A DNA stretch of 64,000 nt. It comes from Flaveria trinervia. Its lineage: Eukaryota > Streptophyta > Magnoliopsida > Asterales > Asteraceae. The notes beneath the pieces are model-generated. The model searched no databases. It had not been told where the DNA came from and saw nothing but the letters and a program-made list of their open reading frames with translations. Of this stretch, positions 22,757 to 33,560 are shown one piece after another. Location of the stretch: NCBI GenBank assembly GCA_025506515.1, contig CM046442.1:114189136-114253135 (forward strand), given 5' to 3'. A program made the translations under genes and the position numbers. Every line of letters begins with the position of its first letter. The first letter of the stretch is position 1.

Positions 22757-23065
22757 TTCCCTTCTGTTCATGGTATGAACCTAGGCCCATCATAGACCTT
22801 CTATAACAGTGCATCGCACCTCGTGGTCACAATACCTAGGGTAAGGTTTAGGTTTACTATGAAATACATTTCTATTCATGGTTCTGGACCTAGGCTTGTC
22901 ACAGACTGTCTATAACGGTGCATCGCACCTCGTGCTCACACTACCTAAGGTATGAATGTAAATGTACCATTGCCATAAGCAATACCTTTCTGTTCATGGT
23001 TTTGGACCTAGGCCTCTCATAGACCTCCTATAACGGTGCATCACACCTCGTGGTCACGGTACCAA
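22757..23065 (-). repeat. Three ~110-120-bp repeats in the G2 right LTR
   Basis: Second copy of the array at 15431-15735. Units carry GGTGCATCGCACC or close variants, then TCGTGGTCAC. Confidence 0.85.
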
Positions 23066-23530
23066 AGCTATGCAGCAATAGTTCTATGCAAATGGTCAAT
23101 CACAAGGAAAGACCCCGATGTGCATGCCATGCTTACAAGACTATCTTTACTTTCATTACATGTTAATGCATGCATTATTACTTCATGTTCCTCTTTCGTT
23201 ATCTTTCACTTTACGTTACATAATACTTTCGGTTCATTCATTAACATAACACGTAAAGCCACGGGAAAGATAAACATGCATCATAGTAAGGAACATAAAC
23301 ATATCATTCAGTCATCATCATGTAGGGCATCATACATTCATAACATACATCATGTATAACCATGCAACATCATCGTCATCATCATCGTGCATAAGCACCA
23401 ATCACACATCGTTACATGCTCAACATACCATCTATGACCTCAAAAGTCAACTTTCATAACCCTCGGGAATCTCCTAGGTCAAAGCCTACATTACCTCTTT
23501 TTCACCAAAAAGTCAGAAATATTCTAAGTG

Positions 23531-23946
23531 TTCATCCGCATTTCCTATAGTTCATCCGCATTTGCTATAGTTCATCCGCATTGGTCTTACTTCATCCGTA
23601 TTTAATTTGCTTCATCCGCATTGGACTTACTCATCCGCATTTAATTTGCTTCATCCGCATTTGTCATCCGCATTGGACTTACTCATCCGCATTTCCCAGA
23701 CTTAGTCAAATGCTCATCCGCATTGACTTCATCCGCATTTGACTTCATCCATTTCCCAGACTTACTCAAATGCTCATCCGCATTGGCATACTTCATCCGC
23801 ATTTCCCAGACTTAGCCAAATGCTCATCCGCATTGACTTCATCCGCATTACCCAGACTTAGTCAAATGCTCATCCGCATTGACTTCATCCGCATTAACTT
23901 ACCCATTGGTTAATGTTCATCCGCATTAACCCTTTACATCTGTATT
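23531..23946 (-). repeat. CATCCGCAT short repeat array in the G2 right LTR
   Basis: Second copy of the array at 16191-16623, with slightly different unit number and order. Confidence 0.9.
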
Positions 23947-24646
23947 TACTTCCAAACACTTTGGCAGACTTAGAAACTTAAGATGTGGGTCTAAAACATC
24001 ATATTCGATTTCCATGCACCTTTCATCATGTTCTAAGCTTAAATCTTACCATTTAAGCCTTAGAAAACACAATCATACATCATCAAGCATGAACATAGTC
24101 ACACATCACATCATAACATCATCATACACACATTCAAGCATACGGGTCCGAAACCCAGTTAAATAAAAACATACATTTATGAATTTCCAGCCCCAAAATC
24201 AGTTAAAAACCATAAAAGAGGGGTCCTAGAACTCACCTTTGCAGCTCTTGAGTATGGCTTCATCCAAACTCGTTTGCAAATTAAATTAAACCTCCTAGAA
24301 ACCCACTAAAAACATACCCAAACACATACAAACACACATAAGCATAAACCCGAGGACATGACCAGTCAAGAACATCATCAAATCATGAATTCTTACCTTG
24401 AATTTGGATTCCTTCTTGTTCTTCCTTCAAAGTTGAGAATTTGCTGCTCCCAGCTACTCTCTCTCTCTCTAACCCAAAATCAGTGGTGTATGTGACATAT
24501 GGGCGGTCATACCACCTTTTACACCCACTTTTCAAACATTTTGTCCTTTTGGGCACTTTTTACCCCTAGACTTGGGTTTTATTTCTTTTCCCTTCTTTTT
24601 TTTCATTTTATTCTTCTTTCTTGTCTAAGAATAGCCGGGTGTTACA

Positions 24647-24651
24647 CTATG
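24647..24651. repeat. Right target-site duplication of gypsy G2
   Basis: CTATG, matching 14976-14980. Confidence 0.9.
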
Positions 24652-25500
24652 GGGCGTTTCAACGATGCAAGCCCCCAACTTTTGATGGAAACGGCAATGC
24701 TGCTACCGCTCACCGATGGGTGAGAGAGATGGAAACGGCATTGAATATCAGCGAATGCCAGGAGGATCAGAAAGTAAGTTTGCCGCCCATTCTTTTGTGG
24801 ACTCGGCTCTGTGCTGTGGGACAATATAGTCCAAGCCGAGGGTAGCAGAGCTATCGGGGGAATGAGATGGTCGGAGCTGAAGAAGTTGGTTATTGAGGAG
24901 ATCTGTCCTCACCGAAAGATGGACAAGGTTGAGCGGGAGTTCCTGCAACTGGAGGCGGGAACCCTGATACATCAATAGCACACCACAAAGTTCAACGAGA
25001 TGGCATGTCTGGTGCCGGATCAGGTGTCACCTCTTTGACGAAAGATCAAGAGGTATATTCAGGGCTTGCCGACGGACATTCGTAGGCACTTGATCGATGC
25101 CCGATCGAGCACGTTTAGGTTGGCAGTTGACCTGGCGGGAAGGTTGTAGGATGAGCACGGGGCGATGGTGATGACAGATGAAGGGGAGGAGCGAGCATAT
25201 GTTAAGAAGGGAAAGAAAGGGAGACAATGATGGTGGATTTGTGTATGAAGGTATGGCTCGAGGAATGATGATCGAAGAGAATAGAAAGAAAAGGAGAAGT
25301 ATGCAAAAAGTGCGGTAGAGGCCATGAGGGGGAATGCAAGTGGGGACTAAACGTCTGTTTCCAGTGCGGGAAGGAGTGCCATAGGGCGAGGGATTTAGCA
25401 CGGCTAAGTGCTACGACCGTGGCGAGACTGGACACCTGAGTAGGGATTGTAAGAAGTCGAAAGCAGGAAGCTCCGGTGCAAGGAAAGGGAATAGAGGGTG
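24652..25500 (+). pseudogene. gag: gag of gypsy G1, C-terminal part with three zinc knuckles
   Basis: Continues from 14980. Gag domain: PPTFDGNGNAATAHRWVREM, ALNISECQEDQKV, then frameshifted text matching G2 gag up to about 25150 (IKRYIQGLPTDIRRHLIDAR). Zinc knuckles at 25302-25450: CKKCGRGHEGEC, CFQCGKECHRARD (spacing disturbed) and CYDRGETGHLSRDC (second Cys now Arg). Inactive. Confidence 0.85.
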
Positions 25501-25925
25501 AAGGCTAGAGCTTTTGCCATGATCGAGAGGAGGCTGGAGTGGACTTCGACTTGACGTCAAGTACGTTTCTGGTAATTTAAAATTTTGTGCATCTATGATT
25601 TGAATGCGATGCTAGTAGTAGTCTCGTTCCTACTACTTTCTGTTGTAAGTGGCATGTTAGGAGAAAGAACATCGATGAGCCCTTCGATGTAGAGATTGCT
25701 ATTAATGAATGCACTAGGTTACCTAGATGCCCTAGAGGATTGCATGATAGAATTGAGAGAGAGTGCTTGTTCCTGCTAGACTGCTCAAGATAGGCGTAGG
25801 TGGATAGATGTACATCTCTGGGTGAGTTGATGAGTAATCTACGACTCGAACCCCAAGTGTTGCAAGGAGATGAATTGATCAACTGTGCATAAGCAGAGTT
25901 TGGTGTCGACCTACGACAATGAATT
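25501..25925 (+). pseudogene. pol: Protease remnant of gypsy G1 and deletion scar
   Basis: Around 25530-25700 the text parallels the start of gypsy protease (a TFLV segment, then EPFDVEIAIN), but the Asp-Ser-Gly is lost. From about 25700 to 25925 nothing matches a known domain. The RT, RNase H and integrase core expected here are missing. Confidence 0.55.
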
Positions 25926-26330
25926 ATGATGAAGGCTTCGACAAGGAAAGCGGATTGCTTCATTTGGAATCGAGTAAAGCTAATATTAAGGTGTAGAGGG
26001 ACATTCCCAGTTGTTGCTCAGATAGGAGAAGTGACACATCGACTGGAGCTACCTGATGAGTTAAGTGGAATTCATCTGATGGTCCATGCACCTCGTCTAA
26101 GAGAGAACTCAACCGATGAGGATATAATCATGCTACTAGAGAACACTGAGATGGACAAAGTATCCAACCACGAGAAGCAACTGGTGGTTATTACTAATAA
26201 GAAGAAGAGAATAGGCTAAGGAGGATGATGGTTTCACTGGTGCGAGTGCAGTGAAGCCTAAATGCATCTAAGTTTAAGTGCAAGATCAAAGAAGAGGAGA
26301 GACAGTGTTACCCGTAACTGTTGAGAAGCG
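25926..26330 (+). pseudogene. pol: Integrase C-terminus and chromodomain remnant of gypsy G1
   Basis: An open frame at 25926-26219 contains VVAQIGEVTHRLELPDELSG, closely matching G2 (VGEVAYRLELPDELSG), then a diverged continuation (RENSTDEDIIMLLENTEMD). The chromodomain tail is only faintly visible to about 26320. Confidence 0.8.
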
Positions 26331-26353
26331 ACAGTTTTCGGTGACGAAACCTC

Positions 26354-26367
26354 TTTAAGGGGGGTAG
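26354..26367 (+). other. Polypurine tract of gypsy G1
   Basis: TTTAAGGGGGGTAGACT, nearly the same as in G2, directly before the 3' LTR. Confidence 0.85.
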
Positions 26368-27024
26368 ACTTGAAACACCCTGAATTTCTATTTGAAGGAA
26401 AGAAAAGAAAAGTAAATAGAAAGAATAGATAATGAGCACAAGTGGAGGGGGATAAAGTGTACAAAGTACACAACCTTTTTACTTTAAGGTTTAAAGGGGC
26501 ATGGTCGCCCATTTCTTCTTCATCTTCTTCATTCGGCTGAAAGGAAGAAAGTAGAGAGAGAGAGAGCCTGGTTATAGAGAGAGAAAGAGGAAGAAGCAAC
26601 TGCAAAGGTAAGTCTTCTCTTATATGAGCTCAGTTTCAGCTGGTTTCGAGTTCTTGACCGAAGTTCTAGGTGTTTAGTGTTTGTTTTTGGGATTCAAGAG
26701 CTGAATCGAAGGTGGGTCTCGAACTGGAAGTGTGTTGCGCAAAGACTACTCAAGGTGAGTTTCTAGAACCCTCTTTTACTAATTTTCAACTTGTTTTGGG
26801 CTATTATGCATACTAAGTAAACATTTTGAAAGTAACCGTGGGTCTACAGCCTTATGTTCGAATGGTGTATGTATGTATGTATGTTTTAGTGTTGATTATG
26901 GGTTAGTGATGATGTGTAGCATGCTTAAATGCCCTTAGTATGTTAGATCTAGGCTTGCGTATCATTAGAATGATAATCGTGTGATGTTGGTAGCATAGAA
27001 AATATTTCAGAATGTTTTGATGAA

Positions 27025-27325
27025 CATGAACAGTGGTCCATGCGCCCAGAGATGGCTCATGCGCCGAAACAGTGGCCCATGCGCCCAGTTTGAGTGGCCA
27101 GACGCCTAAGTGTTGGTCATGCACCTAAAAAGTGGCCCATGGACCCAGCATGTTGGCCATGCGTCTAAGTGTTTGGCCATGCACCCAAGTGTGCCATGTG
27201 CCTAATTAGTGCCCGTGCATAGTGGCAAAGCGCTTGAACAGGGCGGAAACGCCCAAATAGTACCCATGCACCCAGACTGTTTTACACTTCAAATTTTTAT
27301 GCTCATGCACCCGGAAGGTCCCATG
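27025..27325 (+). repeat. CATGCGCCCA-type array in the G1 3' LTR, CpG-depleted
   Basis: Same array as 12585-12910, but about half of the units read CATGCACCCA, CATGTGCC or CATGCGTC instead of CATGCGCC. Confidence 0.85.
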
Positions 27326-27679
27326 CACCCATTTTGGACATAAGGTTTCCTAAGTGGTTTTTAAGGGGTGTTATGGGAGATAGGCCTGGTTATGAGGTGA
27401 TGGCTTATGCCTGATGTACGTTATGTATGTATGATGTTGCCTGTATGGTGATGGTGTATGTTTATGATTTGGTATGTTCCTTATAATTTATGTATGTCTT
27501 CCATGGCTTTACGTTGAACGTTAATGATGTAATGAAAGTATTATGTAACGTAAAGTGGAAGATAATGAAAGAGGAACGTAAGAATGAATGCATGCATGAA
27601 TGAATGAACTAGTGATAGACTTGCAAGCATATGTATGAGGTGAGTGACTCTGTGTTGCAAGAGACTCGAAAGAGGTCCT

Positions 27680-28045
27680 TGTTGCATACTCGGTACTGTG
27701 TCAGTCTTTGGACAGAGTCGAGGTTTGGTTACGGGCCCTGGCACAGTATCATCTTTGGATATGAGTCAAGGGTATTGCATGAGACAAGATCCGATGAATG
27801 GAAGAGGATCGCGTACTCTGATACTATGTCGGTCTTTTCGGACATGAGTCGGGGCTTTGTGTCAGACCCCGGCACAGTATTAGTCTTTGGACATGAGTCG
27901 GGAGTAGTGTTGAATCGAGATGAGAGAAAGGTAAACGAATCACGTACTCCTATTGTGTCAATCTTCGAACAAGAGACGGGGTTTGGTACAGACCCCCAGC
28001 ATAGTGCCAGTCTTCGGACATGAGTCGGGAGTATCGCGTGAGTTG
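27680..28045 (+). repeat. Three tandem ~130-bp repeats in the G1 3' LTR
   Basis: Counterpart of 13261-13640 with small deletions. Confidence 0.8.
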
Positions 28046-28244
28046 ATGAATGAGAAGGATAATGATAGAAAGAACGAACTTATGAAAATGAACGTTAATG
28101 AATTATCATAATAATGTACTACCGGATCTTTGTCATTCGACCTCAAATCGTGGCTGAGTGCCGCGAAGAGGGTCAAGTCTAACCAGATTAAACGGTATGA
28201 ACGAATGATGAAGATAAAATTATATTATCTAGGTGTACGTATGG

Positions 28245-28249
28245 CGTAT
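28245..28249. repeat. Left target-site duplication of copia B
   Basis: CGTAT, identical to 40609-40613. Confidence 0.93.
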
Positions 28250-28635
28250 TGTTGGACCAAAAGAACCAATGAGCCTGATCAGAGAAACCTCTAAGTCCCA
28301 CAGGACATCACAACAGCTGAAGAAGACCTGATCAGCTGTTCTACAAAGTCTGAAGAATACAACTGTTGAAGTACTTCTGAAGTACTGAAGACAAAGACTG
28401 AGACAACAGCTGAAGATCTAAAGTCTGAAGACTTCAACAAGTACTGAAGACAAAGACTGAAGATCAACAGCTGAAAGACAAAGTCTGATGTTCAAGTACT
28501 GAAGACATCAGCTGATGCTAACAGCTGATGACAACAGCTGAAGAGGGCTTCTTCAGTTGTGTGATGGTTTTTCTTCATCAGTAGTTTTCTTTTCCTTTCA
28601 GTAGTTTGTTTACTTTCTCTTTTCAGTACTTTTTA

Positions 28636-28665
28636 AACAACTGAAGAGGTTGTTCTTCAGTTGTT
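28636..28665. repeat. Perfect 12-bp-stem hairpin in U3 of copia B
   Basis: Arm AACAACTGAAGA, loop GGTTGT, arm TCTTCAGTTGTT. Repeated in the 3' LTR at 40201-40230, and nearly the same at 63566-63595 in the related LTR. Confidence 0.85.
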
Positions 28666-28807
28666 GTAGTATCAGTAGTTTTATGTTTTTCAGTAGTTGT
28701 AAATAAGATGTTTAACACTTAGGAACATTTGTAAGAAGATGTCAGTTGTTGACCTTCAGTAGTTGTTAAACATCAGTAGTTATAAAACGGTTACATGTCA
28801 CTTCAAG

Positions 28808-28825
28808 TGACATCAGCCTACGTCA
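28808..28825 (+). promoter_or_regulatory. Paired TGAC/GTCA sites before the copia B TATA box
   Basis: TGACATCAGCCTACGTCA: an inverted pair of TGAC half-sites, the second inside an ACGT core, about 10 bases upstream of the TATA box. It resembles as-1/bZIP-type elements that make plant promoters respond to stress. That function is inference. The 3' LTR repeats it near 40375-40395. Confidence 0.5.
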
Positions 28826-28833
28826 CTCTTCTC

Positions 28834-28843
28834 CTTTATAAGG
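28834..28843 (+). promoter_or_regulatory. TATA box of the copia B 5' LTR
   Basis: CCTTTATAAGGAAGG, about 200 bases before the LTR end. The same context is in the 3' LTR and, as CTATATAAGGAG, in the LTR at 63028. Confidence 0.65.
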
Positions 28844-29042
28844 AAGGATGACTCACCTGTAATCGTGCCTTGAGGCCGACAATCTTAATGCAATATTCCT
28901 TTTGTCAGATATTTCTCTCTCTATACAAAATTCTTTTTCTCGTTTTATATCGAATGTTCTTGCTTGAATTTGTCTAATTCTGAGCTATTCCGCTGCTATA
29001 TCTGTTCAATCGATTAAACCAAGAGGCTGAGATCCTAACAAA

Positions 29043-29054
29043 TGGTATCAGAGC
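29043..29054 (+). other. Primer binding site, copia B
   Basis: TGGTATCAGAGC, exact tRNA-Met complement, two bases after the LTR. Confidence 0.95.
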
Positions 29055-29249
29055 AGGTTAATCATTGATCGATCTAACAATTGATCATTGAAACTGTTCA
29101 ATCGCTCTAAGTTTAATCGAATTAGCAAATTCGCAAGGATCTGTTATAGAGATTGAGAGTATATCGCTTCTGGCCGTTTATATTTGAGGTTCTGTGTGGT
29201 TCTGAGCTAAATTTATTGTGATTTTACTTGAATCTGTCTGATTTTCACA

Positions 29250-30557
29250 ATGACTACTTCTTCGAATGATCCTTTCATACTGGATCCTCTACCAAGCCTC
29301 CGATCTTGGTGAGGAATGAGTATAACATTGGCAGAGAAGATTGCTCCATCACCTGTCTGTCAATAGCTCAGGTTGTTGGACATCTGTGGTACATGGACCA
29401 CATAAGCCAATGGTGAATGATCCGGAAACAAACCAGTTGGTTCCAAAGAGAAGGAGCAATACTCCGATGAGGACAAGAAGTTGTTTGAAATCGATGCAAA
29501 AGCCCATGGAATTTTGGCTATGGCTATTCCTAATGAGATTTACTCTGGGCTTCTGCATTGTGAGTCTGCTCATGACCTCTGGAAAGCCATCAAAGAACAA
29601 TTTGGTGGTACTGATGAGGTTTTAGCAAACAACAGGGAAATCCTCGCCCAACAATATGAGACTTTCTCTCATAGAAAAGGTGAGACTCTGACTCAACAAT
29701 TTGAGCGGTTTTCATGTTTAATCTCTGAATTGAAAATGGTTAAACATGAATATACCAGGAGTCAGATGAACCATAGATTCTAAGATCACTGCCTGAGAGA
29801 TGGAACACATATACCATTGTTCTACGCTCAAATGCTGATGTTGATCGCCTATCTCTCACCCAACTTCATGGGAAACTGCTTACATTCGAGAGAGAGATAG
29901 AGCAAAAAGGAAATTGGTTTCATCTGGCAAGCTTACTGAGGATTTTGTCCAAGGGAACACTGCCCTGATTGGACATCAAGAGTCAGAATATGCGTCATCT
30001 GAAAGCCAGTATGATGAGCATATTGATTTCTCTACAAACACTCTGAGCCTGCCTTTGTGAGTGTTGATAGTTATTCTGCTGGTAGTAATAGTGACAATCT
30101 ATGTTTCATCATGGATGATCTCAAGGGGATTGCTGATGATGACTTAGAAAAGATGGATATTTTGAGCCAAATGGCCTTGATAAATATCAGATCTCAGAAG
30201 TTCTACAAAAGAACTGGAAGGAAATTCCCAGGACTCTCTGGCAAAACCAAAGTTGGTTTTGACAAGAGTAAGTTGAAGTGCCATAAATGCCACAGGCTTG
30301 GACACTTTGCAAGAGAATGTAGATCATCTGGATCTAACTCTCCTGCACCTTTTGTGACTTTCCCTGGCAATAGTCAACAAAACAGAGGGCAACAACCTGT
30401 CAATTCTGGTTATCATCATCAACCACAATCTCCTGCATATTTTGTTCCACAGGGGCCAATGCCATATCCATACCCCTGCTATTACATGCCACAACCAGGC
30501 CAGGTTCAAGCACCCACTGCTCAGCAACCACATGCACTCCCTGAGCCTCAACCATCC
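29250..30557 (+). pseudogene. gag: gag of copia B
   Basis: Start at 29250 (MTTSSNDPFILDP), first stop after 20 residues. Coding resumes in shifted frames at 29341-29625 and 29481-29783. The UBN2-like gag region includes FEIDAKAHGILAMAIPNEIY, HDLWKAIKEQFGGTDEV and LAQQYETFSHRKGETLTQQF. The C-terminal frame 30057-30557 has an intact zinc knuckle C-x2-C-x4-H-x4-C at 30279-30320 (CHKCHRLGHFAREC) and a Pro/Gln/Tyr-rich tail. Only a few frameshifts. Confidence 0.9.
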
Positions 30558-32090
30558 TAATCTCATCAACCTAATCAACCTCAACAACACAGCTTCTTCA
30601 CACCAGGAGTTGTTGACTGGAGCAGTTTACCAGATGATGTGTCTGGTAATGAACAACTGTTCTCAGGTGCTGGTCAACATGGTGGTGAGCATCCTTTTGG
30701 AAATCTAGCTCTCATGACTTTGGAATCCTCTGATGGATCATCTCAAGTACCTCTTCAACAAAGGTATCACAGGTATCCTCTGAGGCTAAGGCCAAATTAT
30801 GTTCTGAAACTTGCATAGCAGCATTTGCCTCTATTAGAGAAGCAAATGTGGCTTTAATCAATAAAAATGTAGAGCTAGAACAACAATTTCCAAAATAAAG
30901 CTGAGTTTGAGTCTGTGCTGAAAGAGAAACTGATGAGATTTATAAATTAAAATGCCAAATCTCTGATGATAAGGCTAGGGAGGATGTACTCTTAGAGAAG
31001 TACAAAGACCTCAAAGATACTCTTGCTGTCACCCAGGTAGAGTGTGATCGATGGGTACAATCTTGCAAGGGCTTTGAAATGCTTCTTAGTAAGCAAACAG
31101 CTTCCAATGTGAAGTTTGGAATTGGTTATAATCACACTGCTCCTCCTACAGATTTTGCTTCAAGAGCAGGAGTAGAATCTGATGGAGAAAGTAATGACCA
31201 ATCCACCTCATCATGTGATTCACTACTTGATAAAGCACCATCAGTAGTTGAAGTCAGTAGTAATCCCTCTGTGAACCTATCAGCTGATATTGATGGTTCA
31301 ACTGCTGACACTCACATGATCAAAGAGTTGATCAACCCAAGTGTTATCCCTAGAAGTACTGAAGGTACTGGAGAGCAGGGGATAACATCTGGAGTTCAAA
31401 TCCCAATACTGACAGCACTGAAAGAAGAAAACTGTCAGTAGGAAGGATTTGAAGCCTACTAAGGAAGTTGACAAGAAGGCAAAAAGTGCTTCTAAACTGC
31501 TGAAGAGCAAGTCTTCAGTAGTTTCATCTTCTTCAGTTGATGATCAACAGAAGATGAAGAAGAAACCATGTGAAATATGTGGTCTATTCAATCATCTCAC
31601 AGATGATTGTTGGTACAAAAAGGGATCCAAACTCAAACAAAAGGAGAAAATTAAAGAAAACTTGGCTAAAATGAAAACTGAGTTTGAGTCCAAGTTTGTA
31701 CCAGCAGCATCAAATCCTGTTACTCCTATGTCCAAAAAGAAATCTAAAAGGGAAGGAGTGCAAACAGGCAATAGCTGAGGTTGCTCAAAAGAAGATGGTG
31801 CAACACAAGAACTCATCATCAAACACCAATACCAATGTGTCTGAAGAGCTGAAAGCTCTTTCCCAGAATCAGACACAGCTGGTAATGATGGTTCAACATC
31901 TGTTGGGAAGAGTTAACCAACTTGATGGCCCTGTGTTGAAACCCCAGAAAGGGGATCCAAGCCAAAGGATTCCTCTTCTACACCATCTCCTTCACCTCAA
32001 GCTATTGTGCCCAATAAACCTGTTAGTTTACCATCTATTGATGAGACCAGGCCCAAACAAAAAGGTTTGGGTCTCCAAAACTAACTGATT
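30558..32090 (+). pseudogene. gag-protease linker of copia B with second zinc knuckle
   Basis: Contains a coiled-coil-like stretch at 30820-31080 (many Lys/Glu/Leu), a Ser/Asp-rich frame at 31079-31441, and in the frame 31449-31778 a complete second knuckle CEICGLFNHLTDDC at 31569-31610. Followed by Lys/Gln-rich text to about 32090. This matches the linker position where copia A has three knuckles. Interrupted by several frameshifts. Confidence 0.75.
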
Positions 32091-33560
32091 GTTTATTTAT
32101 GCAGGTCTCTTCAACATGCCAAAGTAGCATCTGGTATGTAGACAGTGGGGGATCTATGCATATGACTGGGAACAACTCACTTTTAATGACTACTCTCCAG
32201 GAAGGAAGGGATTTGTTTCCTTTGGCAATGATGCAAGAGGTTACATCATCGGGAAGGGCTTTGTTTCCAATGGGGAAATAAGGTTTGATGATGTCAACCA
32301 TGTGGAAAATCTCAAGTATAACCTCTTGAGTGTCAGTCAATTGTGTGACAAAGGCCATGTTGCTCTTTTCACAAGCCAGAACTGCAGGATTCTGTCATCC
32401 AAAGTTCTGAGTTTGATTGACAAGGTATTGGATGCTCACACTCTCCTGAAGGCCAACAGGACAGGAAGAGTGTATGCCTTAGATCTTTCCAAGAAAATAG
32501 ATCTCAAAGGCCATCCTTGCCTATTTCCAAGGCCTCTCCTCAAGAATCTAATCTATGGCATAGAAGGCTGGGACATGTTAACTTCAAGAACATGAATCAG
32601 CTGATACACCATAGTTTAGTAAGGGGAATGCCTATGAAGGAGTTCAAGTGTGAAAACAACTGCACTGCTTGTTTGAAAGGAAAACAGCACAAGGTTTCAT
32701 TCCCACCTATTGAAGAACCAAAGTCCACTGCCTGCTTACAACTTCTTCACATGGATCTCTTTGGTCCTGTGAGAGTGATGAGCATGGCAAAGAAGAAATT
32801 CTGTCTGGTAATTGTGGATGATTACTCCAGATTTGTATGGACTTTCTTTCTACATTCAAAGGATGAAGCTGCACAGAAGATCATAAACTTTGTGTGTATG
32901 CTGAGAAGCAGTATTCCCTCTCAGTCAAGTGTATTAGAAGTGACAATGGAACAGAATTCAGGAACAATACACTTGATGAGTTCTACCTTTCCAAGGGAAT
33001 AAAGAGGCAGTTTAGTATTCCAAGAACCCTGAACAGAATGGAGTTGTGGAGAGAAAGAACAGGACCCTCATGAAGCTGAAAGGTCTATGTTGGCTGATTC
33101 TGGACTGCCATTGACCTTTTGGGCTGAAGCTGTCAACACAGCATGCTATGTGCAGAATAGAGTGCTAATAAATCAGAGGTTGATGAAGACTCCATATGAA
33201 GTTCTACATCATTTGGCCCTCTCATTTCATTCTTTAGAGCATTTGGGTGTCCCTGTTTCATTCTCAACACAAAGGATCAGCTCCAGAAATTTGATCCTAA
33301 GGTGGATGCAGGTACTTTGTTGGTTATTCATCAACTTGCAAGGCATACAGAGTCTTCAACTGCAGAACAAAGATGGTTGAAGAGACTCTACATGTCAAGT
33401 TCAATGAATCTCCAAAGGACAAGATTCCACAAAGCCCTGTGGAGCTCTTTGATTTGGACATACTGCAATATGTTCCTTATCAATCTCCTGCTGTTGCTCC
33501 TGTCAACAGTTCACCACCTGGTGTTACTGCTGAAGATGATGAGATGATAGTAGTAATCAC
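32091..33560 (+). pseudogene. pol: Protease and integrase of copia B
   Basis: Protease with an intact active site WYVDSGGSMHMTGNNS (Asp at 32141-32143). GAG-pre-integrase HHCC region from about 32500 (LWHRRLGHVNFKNMNQLI and CTACLKGKQHKVSF). Integrase core from about 32740: LLHMDLFGPVRVMS, then frameshifted segments with the second Asp region at about 32935 and a GVVERKN-like segment near 33045 that keeps the catalytic Glu. The C-terminal part to 33560 is in shifted frames. Roughly five frameshifts in all. Confidence 0.88.

Larger units (their letters stand above)
14981..24646 (-). mobile_element. Gypsy G2: complete Tekay/Del-type chromovirus in reverse orientation
   Basis: 9666 bp with both LTRs (14981-17322 and 22283-24646), primer site next to the right LTR, polypurine tract next to the left LTR, perfect 5-bp duplication CTATG, and gag-PR-RT-RH-INT-chromodomain in gypsy order on the - strand. 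Coding is broken by frameshifts and stops. Clade: the integrase C-terminus (PRYIGPFRI, LPDELSGIHPTFHVSHLRKC) followed by a chromodomain-like tail is characteristic of Tekay/Del. Confidence 0.93.
22283..24646 (-). repeat. 5' LTR of gypsy G2 (right side)
   Basis: 2364 bp, TGTAAGGCCCCG to GGGTGTTACA. Aligns throughout with 14981-17322 with small indels. TATA box complement at 22582-22588. Confidence 0.95.
26371..28249 (+). repeat. 3' LTR of gypsy G1, first part
   Basis: Starts TGAAACACCCTG (TGTAACACCCCG in the 5' LTR) and aligns with 11923 onward until copia B interrupts it at 28249. It resumes at 40614. Confidence 0.93.
28250..29040 (+). repeat. 5' LTR of copia B
   Basis: 791 bp, TGTTGGACCAAA to GATCCTAACA. 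U3 is filled with CAACAGCTGAAG, GTACTGAAG and CAGTAGTT motifs. TATA box and paired bZIP-type sites at about 28808-28843. Confidence 0.97.

Noticed and set aside
25577..26605. Host gene candidates on the - strand in gypsy G1 (115-128 residues)
   Set aside because: No motifs. They lie over the protease/integrase remnant and LTR and lack homologous counterparts in G2.
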